Of a stretch of 64,000 bases of DNA, positions 26,785 through 36,923 are shown piece by piece. The stretch is from Mesorhizobium sp. M2A.F.Ca.ET.046.03.2.1. GTDB taxonomy: Bacteria > Pseudomonadota > Alphaproteobacteria > Rhizobiales > Rhizobiaceae. The stretch covers positions 6,374,001 through 6,438,000 of the forward strand of contig NZ_CP034449.1 in assembly GCF_003952425.1 (NCBI RefSeq), given 5' to 3'. How positions within the stretch are numbered: position 1 is the stretch's first letter; each line of letters opens with the position of its first letter. The position numbers were made by a program, and so were the translations under genes. The notes beneath the pieces are model-generated. The model had not been told where the DNA came from. It ran no database searches and worked only from the letters and a program-made list of their open reading frames with translations.

Positions 26785-28413
26785 GTGACCGACGAGGTGA
26801 TCAACCAGCCGCCGCCGTTGACGGGCGGCAACGCTTGGCGGGGCGATCCGTTGCTCATCCAGCTTGCCGAACGTTTTTCGGATCCCGTGCGCAAGGATCT
26901 CGACGGGCTTGGCCGGTTCGTGATGACGCAGGAGGCGCAGGAGCTTGCCCGCCTCGCCAACACCGACACGCCGAAATTGCGCACGCATGACCGCCAAGGC
27001 CGGCGCCTCGACCTGGTCGAATACCATCCGGCTTATCACGCCTTGATGCGCCGCTCGGTTGCCGGCGGCCTGCATTCTTCCGTCTGGGAGAACGGCGATG
27101 CCGAGATCGGCCGCCGCCATCAGGTAAGGGCGGCGCGCTTCTATCTGACCGCCGAGCTCGAGACCGGGCATCTGTGCCCCATCACCATGACCAGCGCCTC
27201 GCTGGCGGCGCTGATGGCGAGCCCGAAGCTTTTCCGCGAATGGGCGCCGCGCGTGACGACGCGCAAATACGACCAGACGCAGAAGCCGCCGGTGCAGAAG
27301 ACCGGGCTGACGCTCGGCATGGGCATGACCGAGAAGCAGGGCGGCACCGACGTGCGCGCCAACACCACCAGGGCGGAGCGCACGGGCAGCGGTTTTTATC
27401 GGCTCACCGGCCACAAATGGTTCATGTCGGCGCCGATGTCGGATGCCTTCCTGGTGCTCGGTCAGGCGCCGGAGGGGCTGTCCTGCTTCCTCGTGCCGCG
27501 CATCCTGGGCGACGGCTCCGGCAATGGCTTCCGCTTCCAGCGGCTGAAGGACAAGCTCGGCAACCGCTCGAACGCCTCGTCGGAGGTGGAGTTCGTCAAT
27601 GCCATCGGCGAGATGGTCGGCGATCCGGGCGCCGGCGTGAAGACCATCATGGACATGGTGACGCTAACGAGGCTGGACTGCGCGGTCGCTTCGTCGGCGC
27701 TGATGCGGGCGGGCCTTGCCGAGGCCGTGCACCACACGCGCCATCGCCAGGTGTTCGGCTCGAACCTGATCGACCAGCCGCTGATGCAGCGGGTTCTCGC
27801 CGATATGGCGCTCGACGTCGCCGCGGCCACGGCGCTGTCGTTCCGGCTGGCGCGCTCCTTCGACGAGGCGGCCAGCGATCGCGGCGAGGCGGCCTTTGCC
27901 CGGGCCATGACGCCTGTGGTCAAATACTGGGTCTGCAAGATCGCGCCGGCGCTGCTCTACGAGGCGATGGAATGTCTTGGCGGCAATGGCTATGTCGAGG
28001 AAGCGCCGCTAGCCCGCTACTACCGGGAGGCGCCGGTCAACGCGATCTGGGAGGGCTCGGGCAATGTCATGGCGCTCGATGTGCTGCGCGTGCTTGGCCG
28101 CGCGCCTGGCCTGTTCGAGGAGGTGCTCGCGGGCATCGACCGCGATCTCGGCACCGGCGGACGCGGCACTATCGGCGTGCTGAAGGCGGCCATGCAGGTC
28201 GCCGCGACCGACCAAGGGTCGGCTCGGCTGCTCACTGAACAGCTCGCGCTGTCGGCCGCCGCGGCGGAGCTGCGCAGGCTGGGAGCAGGGCGGATCGCCG
28301 ACGCCTTCGTCGAAACCCGGCTCGGCGGCCAGTGGCGCACCACCTACGGCATGCTCGATTCGCGCCATGATGCGCGCATGATCATCGACACGCTCTATCC
28401 GCCGGTGACCTGA
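26785..28413 (+). CDS. AidB-like acyl-CoA dehydrogenase family protein
   Basis: A 542-residue flavoprotein longer than ordinary acyl-CoA dehydrogenases (about 380-400). It starts with GTG at 26785 preceded by AAGGAAG. Features typical of the AidB group are the N-terminal extension before YHPAYHALMRR, TEKQGGTDVRANTT for FAD binding and the C-terminal catalytic-type helix with ECLGGNGYVEE and YREAPVNAIWEGSGNV. E. coli AidB is induced by alkylating agents; a direct enzymatic role is uncertain there. It could equally be an acyl-CoA dehydrogenase of unknown specificity. Confidence 0.85.
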   Translation: MTDEVINQPPPLTGGNAWRGDPLLIQLAERFSDPVRKDLDGLGRFVMTQEAQELARLANTDTPKLRTHDRQGRRLDLVEYHPAYHALMRRSVAGGLHSSVWENGDAEIGRRHQVRAARFYLTAELETGHLCPITMTSASLAALMASPKLFREWAPRVTTRKYDQTQKPPVQKTGLTLGMGMTEKQGGTDVRANTTRAERTGSGFYRLTGHKWFMSAPMSDAFLVLGQAPEGLSCFLVPRILGDGSGNGFRFQRLKDKLGNRSNASSEVEFVNAIGEMVGDPGAGVKTIMDMVTLTRLDCAVASSALMRAGLAEAVHHTRHRQVFGSNLIDQPLMQRVLADMALDVAAATALSFRLARSFDEAASDRGEAAFARAMTPVVKYWVCKIAPALLYEAMECLGGNGYVEEAPLARYYREAPVNAIWEGSGNVMALDVLRVLGRAPGLFEEVLAGIDRDLGTGGRGTIGVLKAAMQVAATDQGSARLLTEQLALSAAAAELRRLGAGRIADAFVETRLGGQWRTTYGMLDSRHDARMIIDTLYPPVT

Positions 28414-28585
28414 TCCGGCTCTAAATCAAAGAGTACGATCCGAAAACCGCTTCGCACGCTTCGGTGCCATGCTCCCAGAACGATTGCCTATCTGTGGATA
28501 GCCGTTAACCTTAACAAATGGTTTCCATTGCGGCGGACCTTCGCAAAGCCCAATCTCTGCTTGCTGGAGTAGGGAAGGGTTGACC

Positions 28586-29176
28586 ATGGCCCGGGCTCCG
28601 CGAAGCAGGATTCGTATGCGGCACGTCTTGAGCTCAGTTCTGGCCTTGCATTGGGCGGTGGTCTTTGCCCTGCTTGCCTATGTATGCATGGACGGCAGCC
28701 GGGGCATAGCAGCGGCGCTTGGCGTCCTTGGCCTCTCGATCCAGGGCGGCCGGTTTCCGCAGCTTGAAAATGTCGCCGTGGTCGCGCCGCTTTCGGTCGC
28801 GCTCCTGACTGTCGCGGTGCTGTTCTGCTGGGCCTTTGTCGAAACGCTGCTCAACGGCCCGGCAAGGCCCGACGCAGGCGAAAGCGTTGCGCGGGTCGCT
28901 TTCATCTTCGCATCGTCGCTGCTTTCGCTGATTCTCATCGGCGGCGTGGTGCAAGGCATTGACGGCCTGTTCGTGATTCTCGGCGTTCAGATGACGGCAC
29001 TGCTTGCCTCCTATGTTGCGGTGACGGCCGAGCGCCGCTCCGCCCTTGCCGCCGCAATGAATTTGCCCCAGGGCGATGTTCGCGCCGCCTCGCGCATGGC
29101 GATGGGGGCCGCGCACAGCTCCTTGCTTTCGCGCATATCCGGCCGCCCGGAAAGCAAGCCTGGAGGCAGGCGCTGA
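28586..29176 (+). CDS. Conserved membrane protein, function unknown
   Basis: A 196-residue protein from ATG 28586, with AGGGAAGGG just upstream. It begins with a basic tract (RAPRSRIRMRH) followed by four hydrophobic segments (about residues 13-35, 60-85, 105-130, 132-150) and a cytoplasmic-looking C-terminal tail. I do not recognise the family. Its stop overlaps the ATG of the next small membrane protein by one base, so the two are probably co-translated and may work together. Confidence 0.7.
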   Translation: MARAPRSRIRMRHVLSSVLALHWAVVFALLAYVCMDGSRGIAAALGVLGLSIQGGRFPQLENVAVVAPLSVALLTVAVLFCWAFVETLLNGPARPDAGESVARVAFIFASSLLSLILIGGVVQGIDGLFVILGVQMTALLASYVAVTAERRSALAAAMNLPQGDVRAASRMAMGAAHSSLLSRISGRPESKPGGRR

Positions 29177-29517
29177 TGCGCACGATATTCACACTCTGGG
29201 CTGCTCCGATGGCCATCTTCTGGGGATGGTTCTTCCTGTCGGCCAACGACATGAATTTCGGCTACGCGATGCTGAGCCGACAGGTGCACGATTTCGCTTT
29301 CCAGCTCTATGGCCAGATGCTCGGCGTCGACCCGGCCATCATACCGGGCATGGTGGCGCGGACCTGCGTTTTCGACTTCTTCCTGCTCATGGGGCTGTGG
29401 GCCTTCCGCCGCCGGCGCAACATCGCCGAATGGATAAGGCAGCGCCGGCAGGGCGACATCAGCCCCGATCGGCTCGGCCAAGCGACTGAAGCCGGTCCAA
29501 CGCTCCCTGCAGAATAA
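29176..29517 (+). CDS. Small membrane protein, possibly DUF6105
   Basis: A protein of 113 residues with two hydrophobic helices (about 5-22 and 65-83), the second followed by a strongly basic stretch [15 protein letters not shown], which should stay cytoplasmic. The ATG overlaps the stop of the gene before it. Its last 59 bp overlap the 3' end of ruvX on the other strand. It resembles a small Rhizobiales-only family that I believe is DUF6105; this name is from memory and the function is unknown. Confidence 0.7.
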   Translation: MRTIFTLWAAPMAIFWGWFFLSANDMNFGYAMLSRQVHDFAFQLYGQMLGVDPAIIPGMVARTCVFDFFLLMGLWAFRRRRNIAEWIRQRRQGDISPDRLGQATEAGPTLPAE

Positions 29518-29941
29518 AGGCGGCGGCCGCCGAATCGATCTTGCCGGCGCGCTTCTTACGCGAGAAGTCCATCTCGATCAGCGTCCGCTCGGCAGCGACC
29601 GTCGACAGCCGCTCGTCCCACAGCAAGAAGGGCAGGTGGGAAAGCGGCGCCATGTTGCGGACGAAGGCGCGCGATTTTTGCGCACGGGGCCCTTCCGAGC
29701 CGTCCATGTTCACGGGAAGGCCAAGCACGATGGCGCCGACATTGTCCTTCGCGAGCTGAGCGAGCAGTTGGGCGGCATCGAGCGAAAATTTCTTGCGCAG
29801 GATGACCGGGCGCGGATGGGCGAAGGACAACCCGCGGTCGGAGACGGCCACGCCGATCGTCTTATCGCCGAGATCGAGCCCGGCGAGCGTCTTGCCCTCG
29901 GCGAGACGCTCCGGCAGTTCCTCGATTGAAATAATGCCCAA
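29459..29941 (-). CDS. ruvX: Holliday junction resolvase-like protein RuvX (YqgF)
   Basis: An RNase H-fold nuclease of 160 residues, involved in 16S rRNA 5' processing and possibly recombination. I prefer the TTG start at 29941, which has AGAGGAAG just ahead and gives the expected N-terminus; the frame continues 20 codons upstream without such support. Motifs are [15 protein letters not shown] with the catalytic Asp 23, [28 protein letters not shown] and the terminal [10 protein letters not shown] with the last acidic ligand. It converges with the small membrane protein gene and overlaps it. Confidence 0.92.
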   Translation of the reverse strand: MGIISIEELPERLAEGKTLAGLDLGDKTIGVAVSDRGLSFAHPRPVILRKKFSLDAAQLLAQLAKDNVGAIVLGLPVNMDGSEGPRAQKSRAFVRNMAPLSHLPFLLWDERLSTVAAERTLIEMDFSRKKRAGKIDSAAAAFILQGALDRLQSLGRADRG

Positions 29942-30059
29942 CGGCTTCCTCTGACATTTGGGCGTCACACATCCTTTTGACGTTAGGAAGCGCTGCGCCA
30001 CTTTAAATTTGCCGCCAGCGTTCTATCCTTTGGCAACGGGAAAATCGAGGAAAGCATTC

Positions 30060-30767
30060 ATGAAACTGACCTGGTACGGGCATTCGGCATTCCGCGTCGA
30101 GACCAAGGACGCCACCATTCTCATCGACCCCTATCTGGTCGGCAATCCGTCCTGGACGGGCGGCTGGGAAGGGCCGGCGGAAGGTGTGACTCACGTTCTC
30201 CTGACCCACGGCCATAACGACCATGTCAGCGGCGCGGTCGAGGTGCTGAAGAAAAGCGGCGCCATGCTGGTCGCCAATTTCGAGATCTGCATGTACCTCG
30301 TCGGCCAGGGCGTCAGCGGCGACAAGATCAATCCGGGCAATATCGGCGGCACCGTCGATTGCGGGCCGTTCACCACGACGTTCGTCCAGGCGCTGCATTC
30401 GTCCTCCTTCGGCGGTGAAGGCAGCACCAACACCTATCTCGGCAATCCGGGTGGACTCGTCCTGCATTTTCCCGAAGACAAGACGCTCTACCACATGGGC
30501 GACACCGACATCTTCTCCGACATGGGGCTGATCAACGAGCTGCACGAGCCAAAGGTCGGCATCGTGCCGATCGGCGACCGCTTCACCATGGGCGGCGCGG
30601 TGGCGGCCCTTGCCTGCCGTCGGTTCTTCGGCTTCGATACCGTCGTTCCCTGCCATTTCAGGACTTTCCCGATGATCGACCAGACCGCCGACAAATTCGT
30701 CGCCGGCATGGAAGGCTCGGGCGTCAACGTGGCGCTGCCTGAGATCGGCAAGCCGATCACGATCTAG
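30060..30767 (+). CDS. Metal-dependent hydrolase, UPF0173 / YtkL-type metallo-beta-lactamase fold
   Basis: A protein of 235 residues starting [12 protein letters not shown]. The metal site is visible as THGHNDH (residues 59-64 region), with DPYL near 28, the later GDTDIF, and C-terminal PCHFRTFP. These are the marks of the UPF0173 metal-dependent hydrolase family, whose substrate is mostly unknown. The start is chosen at the conserved N-terminus; upstream in-frame codons lack likeness. It precedes gatC by 115 bp on the same strand. Confidence 0.93.
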   Translation: MKLTWYGHSAFRVETKDATILIDPYLVGNPSWTGGWEGPAEGVTHVLLTHGHNDHVSGAVEVLKKSGAMLVANFEICMYLVGQGVSGDKINPGNIGGTVDCGPFTTTFVQALHSSSFGGEGSTNTYLGNPGGLVLHFPEDKTLYHMGDTDIFSDMGLINELHEPKVGIVPIGDRFTMGGAVAALACRRFFGFDTVVPCHFRTFPMIDQTADKFVAGMEGSGVNVALPEIGKPITI

Positions 30768-30882
30768 GTCGCCTCATCGACCATTGGGGGGCAACGGGCG
30801 CAATCGCTCCGGCATCATGCATGTTGCGCGGCAGACGCCGCGCCGCTATAGCCCGCACTGGTTTTCCCGAGGCGAAAAGAAC

Positions 30883-31170
30883 ATGTCCGTTGATCTTCAG
30901 ACCGTGAAGCGCGTCGCGCGCCTTGCCCGTATCGCGGTGAGCGAGGAGGACGCCGAGCGCATGACCGGCGAATTGAACGCCATTCTCGGCTTCGTCGAGC
31001 AATTGAACGAGGTCGATGTCTCGGGCGTCGAGCCGATGACCTCGGTCACGCCGATGGAGATGAAGAAGCGCCAGGATGTCGTTACCGACGGCAACAAGCC
31101 CGCCGACGTCGTCGCCAACGCGCCGGCGACGGAAGAGAATTTCTTCCTCGTTCCGAAGGTGGTGGAGTAG
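30883..31170 (+). CDS. gatC: Asp-tRNA(Asn)/Glu-tRNA(Gln) amidotransferase subunit GatC
   Basis: The small stabilising subunit of GatCAB, 95 residues, starting [17 protein letters not shown]. The conserved end is [15 protein letters not shown], and the middle holds [13 protein letters not shown]. It helps convert misacylated Glu-tRNA(Gln) or Asp-tRNA(Asn) to the amide form. A GNAT acetyltransferase gene, 3 bp downstream, separates it from gatA; gatB is not in the window. Confidence 0.96.
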   Translation: MSVDLQTVKRVARLARIAVSEEDAERMTGELNAILGFVEQLNEVDVSGVEPMTSVTPMEMKKRQDVVTDGNKPADVVANAPATEENFFLVPKVVE

Positions 31171-31173
31171 ACC

Positions 31174-31632
31174 GTGGCTGTCGAGATCGCCGTCGAGACG
31201 CCTCTGCAGGACGACGTGCGCGCGCTGGTCGCCGAACTCAACGCCGCGCTGCTCGAGCTGACGCCGGCCGAGCATTGCTATCACCTGACGGTCGAGCAGA
31301 TGGCCTGCTCGGACACGACGGTGTTCATCGCGCGCGACAACGGCCTTGCCGTAGGTTGCGGGGCGCTGAAGCGCCACGAAGAGGCGACCGGCGAGGTCAA
31401 GCGCATGTACACGCGGCCTTCGCATCGCGGCATGAAGATCGGCGCCGAGATCGTCGGGCGGGTCGAGGCGCTTGCCCGGCAGGAAGGGCTGACGCGCCTG
31501 GTACTCGAAACCGGCGATCGCCATCCCGCCGCCTGGACCGTCTATGAGCGCGCCGGATTCACGCGTTGCGGACCGGTGCTGGATTATCCCGACTCCGAAT
31601 GGTCGGTGTTTTACGAAAAGAGCCTTGCCTGA
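31174..31632 (+). CDS. GNAT-family N-acetyltransferase
   Basis: A 152-residue acetyltransferase with the GNAT core (about 45-140). The acetyl-CoA loop is [14 protein letters not shown] near residues 79-92, preceded by the beta strand [10 protein letters not shown]. It starts with GTG 3 bp after gatC and its stop overlaps the gatA start by one base, so it is translated with the amidotransferase subunits. Its substrate is unknown; no toxin-like partner is seen. Confidence 0.9.
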   Translation: MAVEIAVETPLQDDVRALVAELNAALLELTPAEHCYHLTVEQMACSDTTVFIARDNGLAVGCGALKRHEEATGEVKRMYTRPSHRGMKIGAEIVGRVEALARQEGLTRLVLETGDRHPAAWTVYERAGFTRCGPVLDYPDSEWSVFYEKSLA

Positions 31633-33197
31633 TGAGCGATCTCACACATCTCACCATTTCCGAGGCCCGCGCCCAGCTGCGCGGCAAGGAGATCACCGCG
31701 GCCGAGATCACCGAGGCCTATCTGGCGGCGATCGATCGCGCCAATCCGGTGCTCAACGCCTATGTGGCCGTCACCGCCGACAAGGCGCGCGACATGGCAA
31801 AGAACTCGGATGCCAAGCTTGCCAAGGGCGAGGGCGGCGCGCTGGAGGGTATCCCGCTCGGCATCAAGGACCTGTTCGCCACCGAAGGCATCCACACCCA
31901 GGCCTGCAGCCACGTGCTGGACGGTTTTAGGCCGCGCTACGAGTCCACCGTGACGTCCAATCTGTGGGCCGACGGCGCCGTCATGCTCGGCAAGCTCAAC
32001 ATGGACGAGTTCGCCATGGGCTCGTCGAACGAGACCTCCTATTACGGCCCGGTGATCAATCCGTGGCGGCGCTCGCGGCTCGACACGGTGGTGATGCCGA
32101 CGACGCATCAGGGCGATGGCGGCTTCGTCTCCGCCGGCGGCACCAAGACCCAGCGCACGCTTGATAACGCCCAGCTGGTGCCAGGCGGTTCGTCCGGCGG
32201 CTCGGCGTCGTCTGTGGCCGCGTTCCTGTGCGCCGGCGCAACCGCCACCGATACCGGCGGCTCGATCCGCCAGCCCGCCGCCTTCACCGGTACGGTCGGC
32301 ATCAAGCCGACCTATGGGCGCTGCTCGCGCTGGGGCATCGTTGCTTTCGCCTCGTCGCTCGACCAGGCCGGGCCGATCGCTCGCGACGTGCGCGACGCCG
32401 CGATTCTGCTGAAGTCCATGGCTTCCGTCGATCCGAAGGACACGACCTCGGTCGACCGCCCGGTGCCGGACTATGAAGCGGCGATCGGCAAGCCGATCAA
32501 GGGCATGAAGGTCGGCATTCCGAAGGAATACCGCGTCGACGGCATGCCGCAAGACATCGAGGCGCTCTGGCAGAAAGGCATTGCCTGGCTGAAGGATGCC
32601 GGCGCCGAGATCGTCGACATCTCGCTGCCGCACACCAAATATGCCTTGCCGGCATATTATATCGTAGCGCCCGCCGAGGCGTCGTCGAACCTCGCCCGCT
32701 ACGACGGTGTACGCTACGGCCTGCGCGTGCCCGGCAAGGACATCATCGACATGTATGAGAAGACTCGCGCCGCCGGCTTCGGCCGCGAGGTCAAGCGGCG
32801 CATCATGATCGGCACCTATGTGCTGTCGGCCGGCTACTACGACGCCTACTATCTGCAGGCGCAGAAGGTGCGCACGCTGATCAAGCGCGACTTCGAGAAT
32901 GTCTTTGCCGCCGGCGTCGACGTCATCCTGACGCCCGCGACCCCATCGGCCGCTTTCGGCATCGCCGACGAGGACATGGCCTCCGATCCGGTCAAGATGT
33001 ATCTCAACGACATCTTCACCGTGACGGTGAACATGGCCGGCCTTCCCGGCATTTCGGTGCCCGCCGGCCTCGACGGCAAGGGCCTGCCGCTCGGCCTGCA
33101 GCTCATCGGCCGCCCGTTCGACGAGGAGACGCTGTTCCAGACGGCCAATGTCATCGAGCAGGCGGCGGGCAAATTTCAGCCGGAAAAGTGGTGGTAG
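31632..33197 (+). CDS. gatA: Asp/Glu-tRNA amidotransferase subunit GatA, with a long insertion
   Basis: Amidase-signature subunit of GatCAB, 521 residues, that releases ammonia from glutamine. The triad is recognisable: Lys79 ([10 protein letters not shown]), cis-Ser187 in PGGSSGGSA and nucleophile Ser211 in [10 protein letters not shown], the last two 24 residues apart as in known GatA. Compared with the usual spacing, about 28 residues are inserted between NPWRR (143-147) and the PGGSSGGSA loop (positions about 149-177). The insert is rich in Gly, Thr and Gln. The start ATG overlaps the GNAT stop by one base. Confidence 0.95.
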   Translation: MSDLTHLTISEARAQLRGKEITAAEITEAYLAAIDRANPVLNAYVAVTADKARDMAKNSDAKLAKGEGGALEGIPLGIKDLFATEGIHTQACSHVLDGFRPRYESTVTSNLWADGAVMLGKLNMDEFAMGSSNETSYYGPVINPWRRSRLDTVVMPTTHQGDGGFVSAGGTKTQRTLDNAQLVPGGSSGGSASSVAAFLCAGATATDTGGSIRQPAAFTGTVGIKPTYGRCSRWGIVAFASSLDQAGPIARDVRDAAILLKSMASVDPKDTTSVDRPVPDYEAAIGKPIKGMKVGIPKEYRVDGMPQDIEALWQKGIAWLKDAGAEIVDISLPHTKYALPAYYIVAPAEASSNLARYDGVRYGLRVPGKDIIDMYEKTRAAGFGREVKRRIMIGTYVLSAGYYDAYYLQAQKVRTLIKRDFENVFAAGVDVILTPATPSAAFGIADEDMASDPVKMYLNDIFTVTVNMAGLPGISVPAGLDGKGLPLGLQLIGRPFDEETLFQTANVIEQAAGKFQPEKWW

Positions 33198-33227
33198 GCT
33201 CATACCTCATCTGACAGAGGGTGAGGG

Positions 33228-34025
33228 ATGTTCTACTACTTGTCGAAAGTCTTCTGGTTCTTCGGCCAGCCGATCAATCTGGCGATCTTCCTGCTGCTTG
33301 CCGGACTGTTCGCAGCGCTGTTCCAGCGCCGCCGGCTGGCGGCGACGGGAAGTGTGCTCGGCATCGCGATTCTGGTCCTTTCGGCCTGGACGTCGGTCGG
33401 TGCGATGATGCTCAACCCGCTGGAAGAACGTTTTCCGAAGCCGCCATTGCCTGAGAAGGTCGACGGCATCGTCGTGCTTGGCGGCGGCTTCGAGGGCGCA
33501 ATCAACCTGGCGCGCGGCGGTTATGAGCTGAACAGCGGCGGCGACCGCATGGTGGAGACGGCGATCCTCGCCAGGCGCTTTCCCCAGGCGAAGATCGTCG
33601 TGTCCGGCGGCAATGGCTCGCTTTTCCTCGACGGCGAGGGCGACGCCGACACGGCGCCGCGCCTGCTTGGCGCGCTTGGCGTCTCCGCCGATCGCCTGAT
33701 CCTCGAGGACAAATCGCGCAACACCTATGAGAATGCGGTCTTCTCGCGAAAACTGGTCGAGCCGAAGCCTGGCGAGACGTGGCTGCTGGTCACCTCGGCC
33801 TTCCACATGCCGCGCGCCAAGGCGCTGTTCGACAAGGCGGGCTTTGCGACCATTCCGTGGCCCGTCGACTATCGCACCTCGGGCAAGGAAGGCGTCGGCT
33901 TCTACCGCGACAATCCCGTTGATTCGGTGCAGGCAACCACCATTGCGGTGCGCGAATGGATCGGGCTTTTTGCCTACCGGCTGTCCGGCAGGATCGATCA
34001 GCTCTTTCCCGGACCGGGCGGCTGA
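33228..34025 (+). CDS. YdcF/SanA-like DUF218 protein
   Basis: A protein of 265 residues with two N-terminal membrane helices (about 13-33 and 38-58) and a periplasmic or cytosolic DUF218 domain. Motifs are IVVLGGGFEG near 80, IVVSGGNGS, LILEDKSRNTYENA and LVTSAFHMPRA. E. coli relatives (YdcF, SanA, ElyC) act in envelope integrity, ElyC in peptidoglycan precursor economy at low temperature. GGTGAGGG precedes the ATG. Its last 28 bp overlap the convergent DUF599 gene. Confidence 0.9.
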   Translation: MFYYLSKVFWFFGQPINLAIFLLLAGLFAALFQRRRLAATGSVLGIAILVLSAWTSVGAMMLNPLEERFPKPPLPEKVDGIVVLGGGFEGAINLARGGYELNSGGDRMVETAILARRFPQAKIVVSGGNGSLFLDGEGDADTAPRLLGALGVSADRLILEDKSRNTYENAVFSRKLVEPKPGETWLLVTSAFHMPRAKALFDKAGFATIPWPVDYRTSGKEGVGFYRDNPVDSVQATTIAVREWIGLFAYRLSGRIDQLFPGPGG

Positions 34026-34717
34026 CCGAGCACTGCCTGCCGCGCCGCCGAGAAGAACTGGCGGCGCACCAGCACCGCCAGAAGCACCAGCGTCGACATC
34101 ACGAACACGACCGGGTCGACGAACCAGCCTAGATAGCCGATCGAGAAGAAGACGGCGCGCAGCCCGGCGTTGAAGTGCTTGCCGGCGAGCACGTTCATGC
34201 GCGTCGCCCGCCACACCGCGGTTTCGCTGACGGGATTGCGCGAAGCAGGGCCATGCGGGGTCGGCACAGCGCCGATCAGGATCGAGCAATAGTTGAACAG
34301 CCGGTAGGCCCAGCCGAATTTGAAGAAGGCGAAGGCCAGGATCAGCACCAGGCCGAATACCTTGGTCTGGAAGGTTTCGCGCGACGAAGCCTCGCCGAAC
34401 GGCAGGTCGGCCAGAACCTGGAGCACGCGGTCGGAGGCGCCGAGCAGGGCAAAGCAGCCGCCGAGCGCGATCAGGGAAGACGAGGCAAAGAAGGCGGTGC
34501 CTTGCTGCAGGCCGCCCATGATGGCGGTATCGACAATGCGTATCTCGCGCTCGGCCATATTGCGCATCCAGGCCTCGCGCTGGGCATTCATCGCGGTCGT
34601 CAGCGAGACGCGGCTGATCAGCTTGCCGTCGGAGGCGAGCGTGTGCAGCACCCAGACGACCAGGAAGAAGGTCAAAGCCGCCAGATCTGCCAATGAGAGA
34701 TGGAGTGAGTCGCCCAT
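33998..34717 (-). CDS. DUF599 family membrane protein
   Basis: A 239-residue protein starting MGDSLHLSLADLAAL, with four hydrophobic helices (about 10-27, 78-98, 118-140, 185-215). The pattern NAQREAWMRNMAERE followed by RIVDTAIMGGLQQGTAFFASS is characteristic of DUF599 in alphaproteobacteria. Function is unknown. The frame extends upstream to 34843, but that part has no likeness. The 3' end overlaps ydcF by 28 bp. Confidence 0.85.
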   Translation of the reverse strand: MGDSLHLSLADLAALTFFLVVWVLHTLASDGKLISRVSLTTAMNAQREAWMRNMAEREIRIVDTAIMGGLQQGTAFFASSSLIALGGCFALLGASDRVLQVLADLPFGEASSRETFQTKVFGLVLILAFAFFKFGWAYRLFNYCSILIGAVPTPHGPASRNPVSETAVWRATRMNVLAGKHFNAGLRAVFFSIGYLGWFVDPVVFVMSTLVLLAVLVRRQFFSAARQAVLGQPPGPGKS

Positions 34718-34896
34718 GCGTTCTTGTAACACAGGCGACGCCGGCGCTTCGACGGGGCAGGAGGCCTCAGCAGGATGATGTCGCTGGCGGAGCAAACAAG
34801 GTCGGCAGCCGCCGCGCCGCGACTTGCAAAACAGCGGAAACATCCAGGGAATTCCTATATGTAAGTTTCTGACCGGCGCTCAGGAGACCACGGCCC

Positions 34897-36300
34897 GTGT
34901 TCCTTTCGGTTTTCGACCTGTTCAAGATCGGCATCGGGCCGTCGAGCTCGCACACGATGGGGCCGATGACAGCCGCGCGCCGTTTCCTCGACGAGATCCT
35001 GGCCGGCGATTGGCCGCGCCCGGCAGGCGTCAAAGTCGACCGCATCGGCGCCAGCCTGCATGGCTCGCTTGCCTATACCGGCATTGGCCACGGCTCGGAC
35101 CGCGCCGTCATGCTCGGCCTGGCCGGCCAGACGCCGCAGACGGTCGATCCGGACGAGGCCGACGGCATCGTCGCCCGCATCGGCGCGGAAAAGCGCATTT
35201 CGCCGCCGGGGCATCCGATATACCGTTTCGATCCCGCCAAGGACCTCGTGCTCGACCGCAAGACGCCGCTGACCGGCCACGCCAACGGCATGGCCTTCTA
35301 TGCCTATGATGTGTCCGACCGGCTGCTGCTCAAGCGCATCTATTATTCGATCGGCGGCGGCTTCGTCGTTTCCGAGGAAGAATTGCAGCGCATGAAGGCC
35401 AAGGGCTCGGTGACGACCGAGGGCAGACGAGTGCCGTATCCCTTCAAGAATGCCGTCGAGATGCTGGCGATGGCGACAAAGAGCGGGCTTTCGATCGCCG
35501 AGATGAAACGCGCCAACGAGGAAAAGCACATGTCGCGCGAGGAGCTCGATGCGGGCCTCGACGCGATCTGGGGCGCGATGAAAGGCTGCATTGACCGCGG
35601 CCTGTCGCAGGACGGCATCATGCCGGGCGGACTGAAGGTGCGCCGCCGTGCGCGGCAATTGCACGACAAATTACAGGAACAGTGGCAGCAGAACCGGCCC
35701 AACCCCTTGCTCGCCAATGACTGGCTGTCCATCTACGCCATGGCGGTCAATGAGGAGAACGCCGCCGGCGGGCGGGTGGTGACGGCGCCGACCAATGGCG
35801 CGGCCGGCACGCTGCCGGCGGTGCTGCGCTATTGGCTGCATTTCCATCCCGAAGCCGATCAGCCGAGCATCCGCGATTTCCTGCTGACGGCCGCGGCCGT
35901 CGGCGGCATCATCAAGTCCAACGCGTCGATCTCGGGCGCCGAAGTCGGTTGCCAGGGCGAGGTGGGCTCCGCCTCGGCCATGGCCGCCGCCGGCCTGTGC
36001 GCCGTGATGGGTGGCACGCCAGAGCAGGTGGAGAACGCCGCCGAGATTGCGCTCGAGCATCATCTCGGCATGACCTGCGATCCTGTCGGCGGCCTGGTGC
36101 AGGTGCCCTGCATCGAGCGCAATGCCCTTGGCGCGGTAAAGGCCGTGACGGCCGCTTCCTTGGCCATCAAGGGCGACGGCACGCATTTCGTGCCGCTCGA
36201 CGCCGCGATCGAGACCATGCGCCAGACCGGCCTCGACATGAACGAGAAGTACAAGGAAACCAGCCTCGGCGGTCTGGCGGTGAACGTGGTGGAGTGCTGA
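34897..36300 (+). CDS. sdaA: L-serine ammonia-lyase (iron-sulfur type)
   Basis: Single-chain L-serine dehydratase of 467 residues, converting serine to pyruvate and ammonia with a [4Fe-4S] cluster. It begins with GTG and [20 protein letters not shown], the signature of the SDH beta domain. The alpha domain follows with [17 protein letters not shown] and [18 protein letters not shown], whose cysteines (together with a later one) bind the cluster. The length agrees with E. coli SdaA (454). It is monocistronic. Confidence 0.96.
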   Translation: MFLSVFDLFKIGIGPSSSHTMGPMTAARRFLDEILAGDWPRPAGVKVDRIGASLHGSLAYTGIGHGSDRAVMLGLAGQTPQTVDPDEADGIVARIGAEKRISPPGHPIYRFDPAKDLVLDRKTPLTGHANGMAFYAYDVSDRLLLKRIYYSIGGGFVVSEEELQRMKAKGSVTTEGRRVPYPFKNAVEMLAMATKSGLSIAEMKRANEEKHMSREELDAGLDAIWGAMKGCIDRGLSQDGIMPGGLKVRRRARQLHDKLQEQWQQNRPNPLLANDWLSIYAMAVNEENAAGGRVVTAPTNGAAGTLPAVLRYWLHFHPEADQPSIRDFLLTAAAVGGIIKSNASISGAEVGCQGEVGSASAMAAAGLCAVMGGTPEQVENAAEIALEHHLGMTCDPVGGLVQVPCIERNALGAVKAVTAASLAIKGDGTHFVPLDAAIETMRQTGLDMNEKYKETSLGGLAVNVVEC

Positions 36301-36384
36301 AGTCTTACGGACACTCCAGGCTGGCCCTGTGGAGAAGTCGCTCAAGGCGTTGACGCGTCAACCCTCGCGGCTAAATCTTGGGGC

Positions 36385-36822
36385 ATGTCACTCAATCTCC
36401 TAAAACTGTGCGTCGGCTGCGACAGCGTCGAGGATCTCGAAGAGTGGATCGCCTTCCGCCTCGACGAGCGGCGGCGCGCCGGCGAGCCGGTCGAGCACTG
36501 GCACACCACCCGCATGGTGCCGACGCGCGGCAGCGAGATCACGGACGGCGGCTCGCTCTATTGGGTGATCAAGGGCAGCGTGCAATGCCGGCAGCTGATC
36601 ACCGAGATCAGGCCCTTCACCGACGCTGAAGGTATCGGCCGCTGTCACCTGGTGCTCGATCCCGAGGTCGTGCGCACCGACTGGCAGCCGCGGCGCGCCT
36701 TCCAGGGCTGGCGTTACCTCAAGCCCGCCAATGCGCCGGCCGATCTCGGCAAGGGCATGGCGGCACTCGCCGAGATGCCGCGGAAGCTGAGGCTCGAACT
36801 CGCCGAACTCGGCCTGCTCTAA
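36385..36822 (+). CDS. DUF1489 family protein
   Basis: A 145-residue soluble protein. The pattern LNLLKLCVGC near the start, TRMVPTRG, and VLDPEVVRTDWQPRRAFQGWRYL are hallmarks of DUF1489, a family restricted to alphaproteobacteria and of unknown function. The gene stands alone 84 bp after sdaA. Confidence 0.9.
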   Translation: MSLNLLKLCVGCDSVEDLEEWIAFRLDERRRAGEPVEHWHTTRMVPTRGSEITDGGSLYWVIKGSVQCRQLITEIRPFTDAEGIGRCHLVLDPEVVRTDWQPRRAFQGWRYLKPANAPADLGKGMAALAEMPRKLRLELAELGLL

Positions 36823-36923
36823 GCGCTGGCCCTTCGGCTCGCCAAGCGTGGGGGCTTGCAAGCGCCGGACCTAGGTCCCATCCTATTTCCTATGCTCAGT
36901 CATCCGTATGGCGGCGCAAACCG

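Noticed and set aside
31611..33203. 530-codon open frame antisense to gatA
   Set aside because: Shadow of gatA with no recognisable domain or start region.
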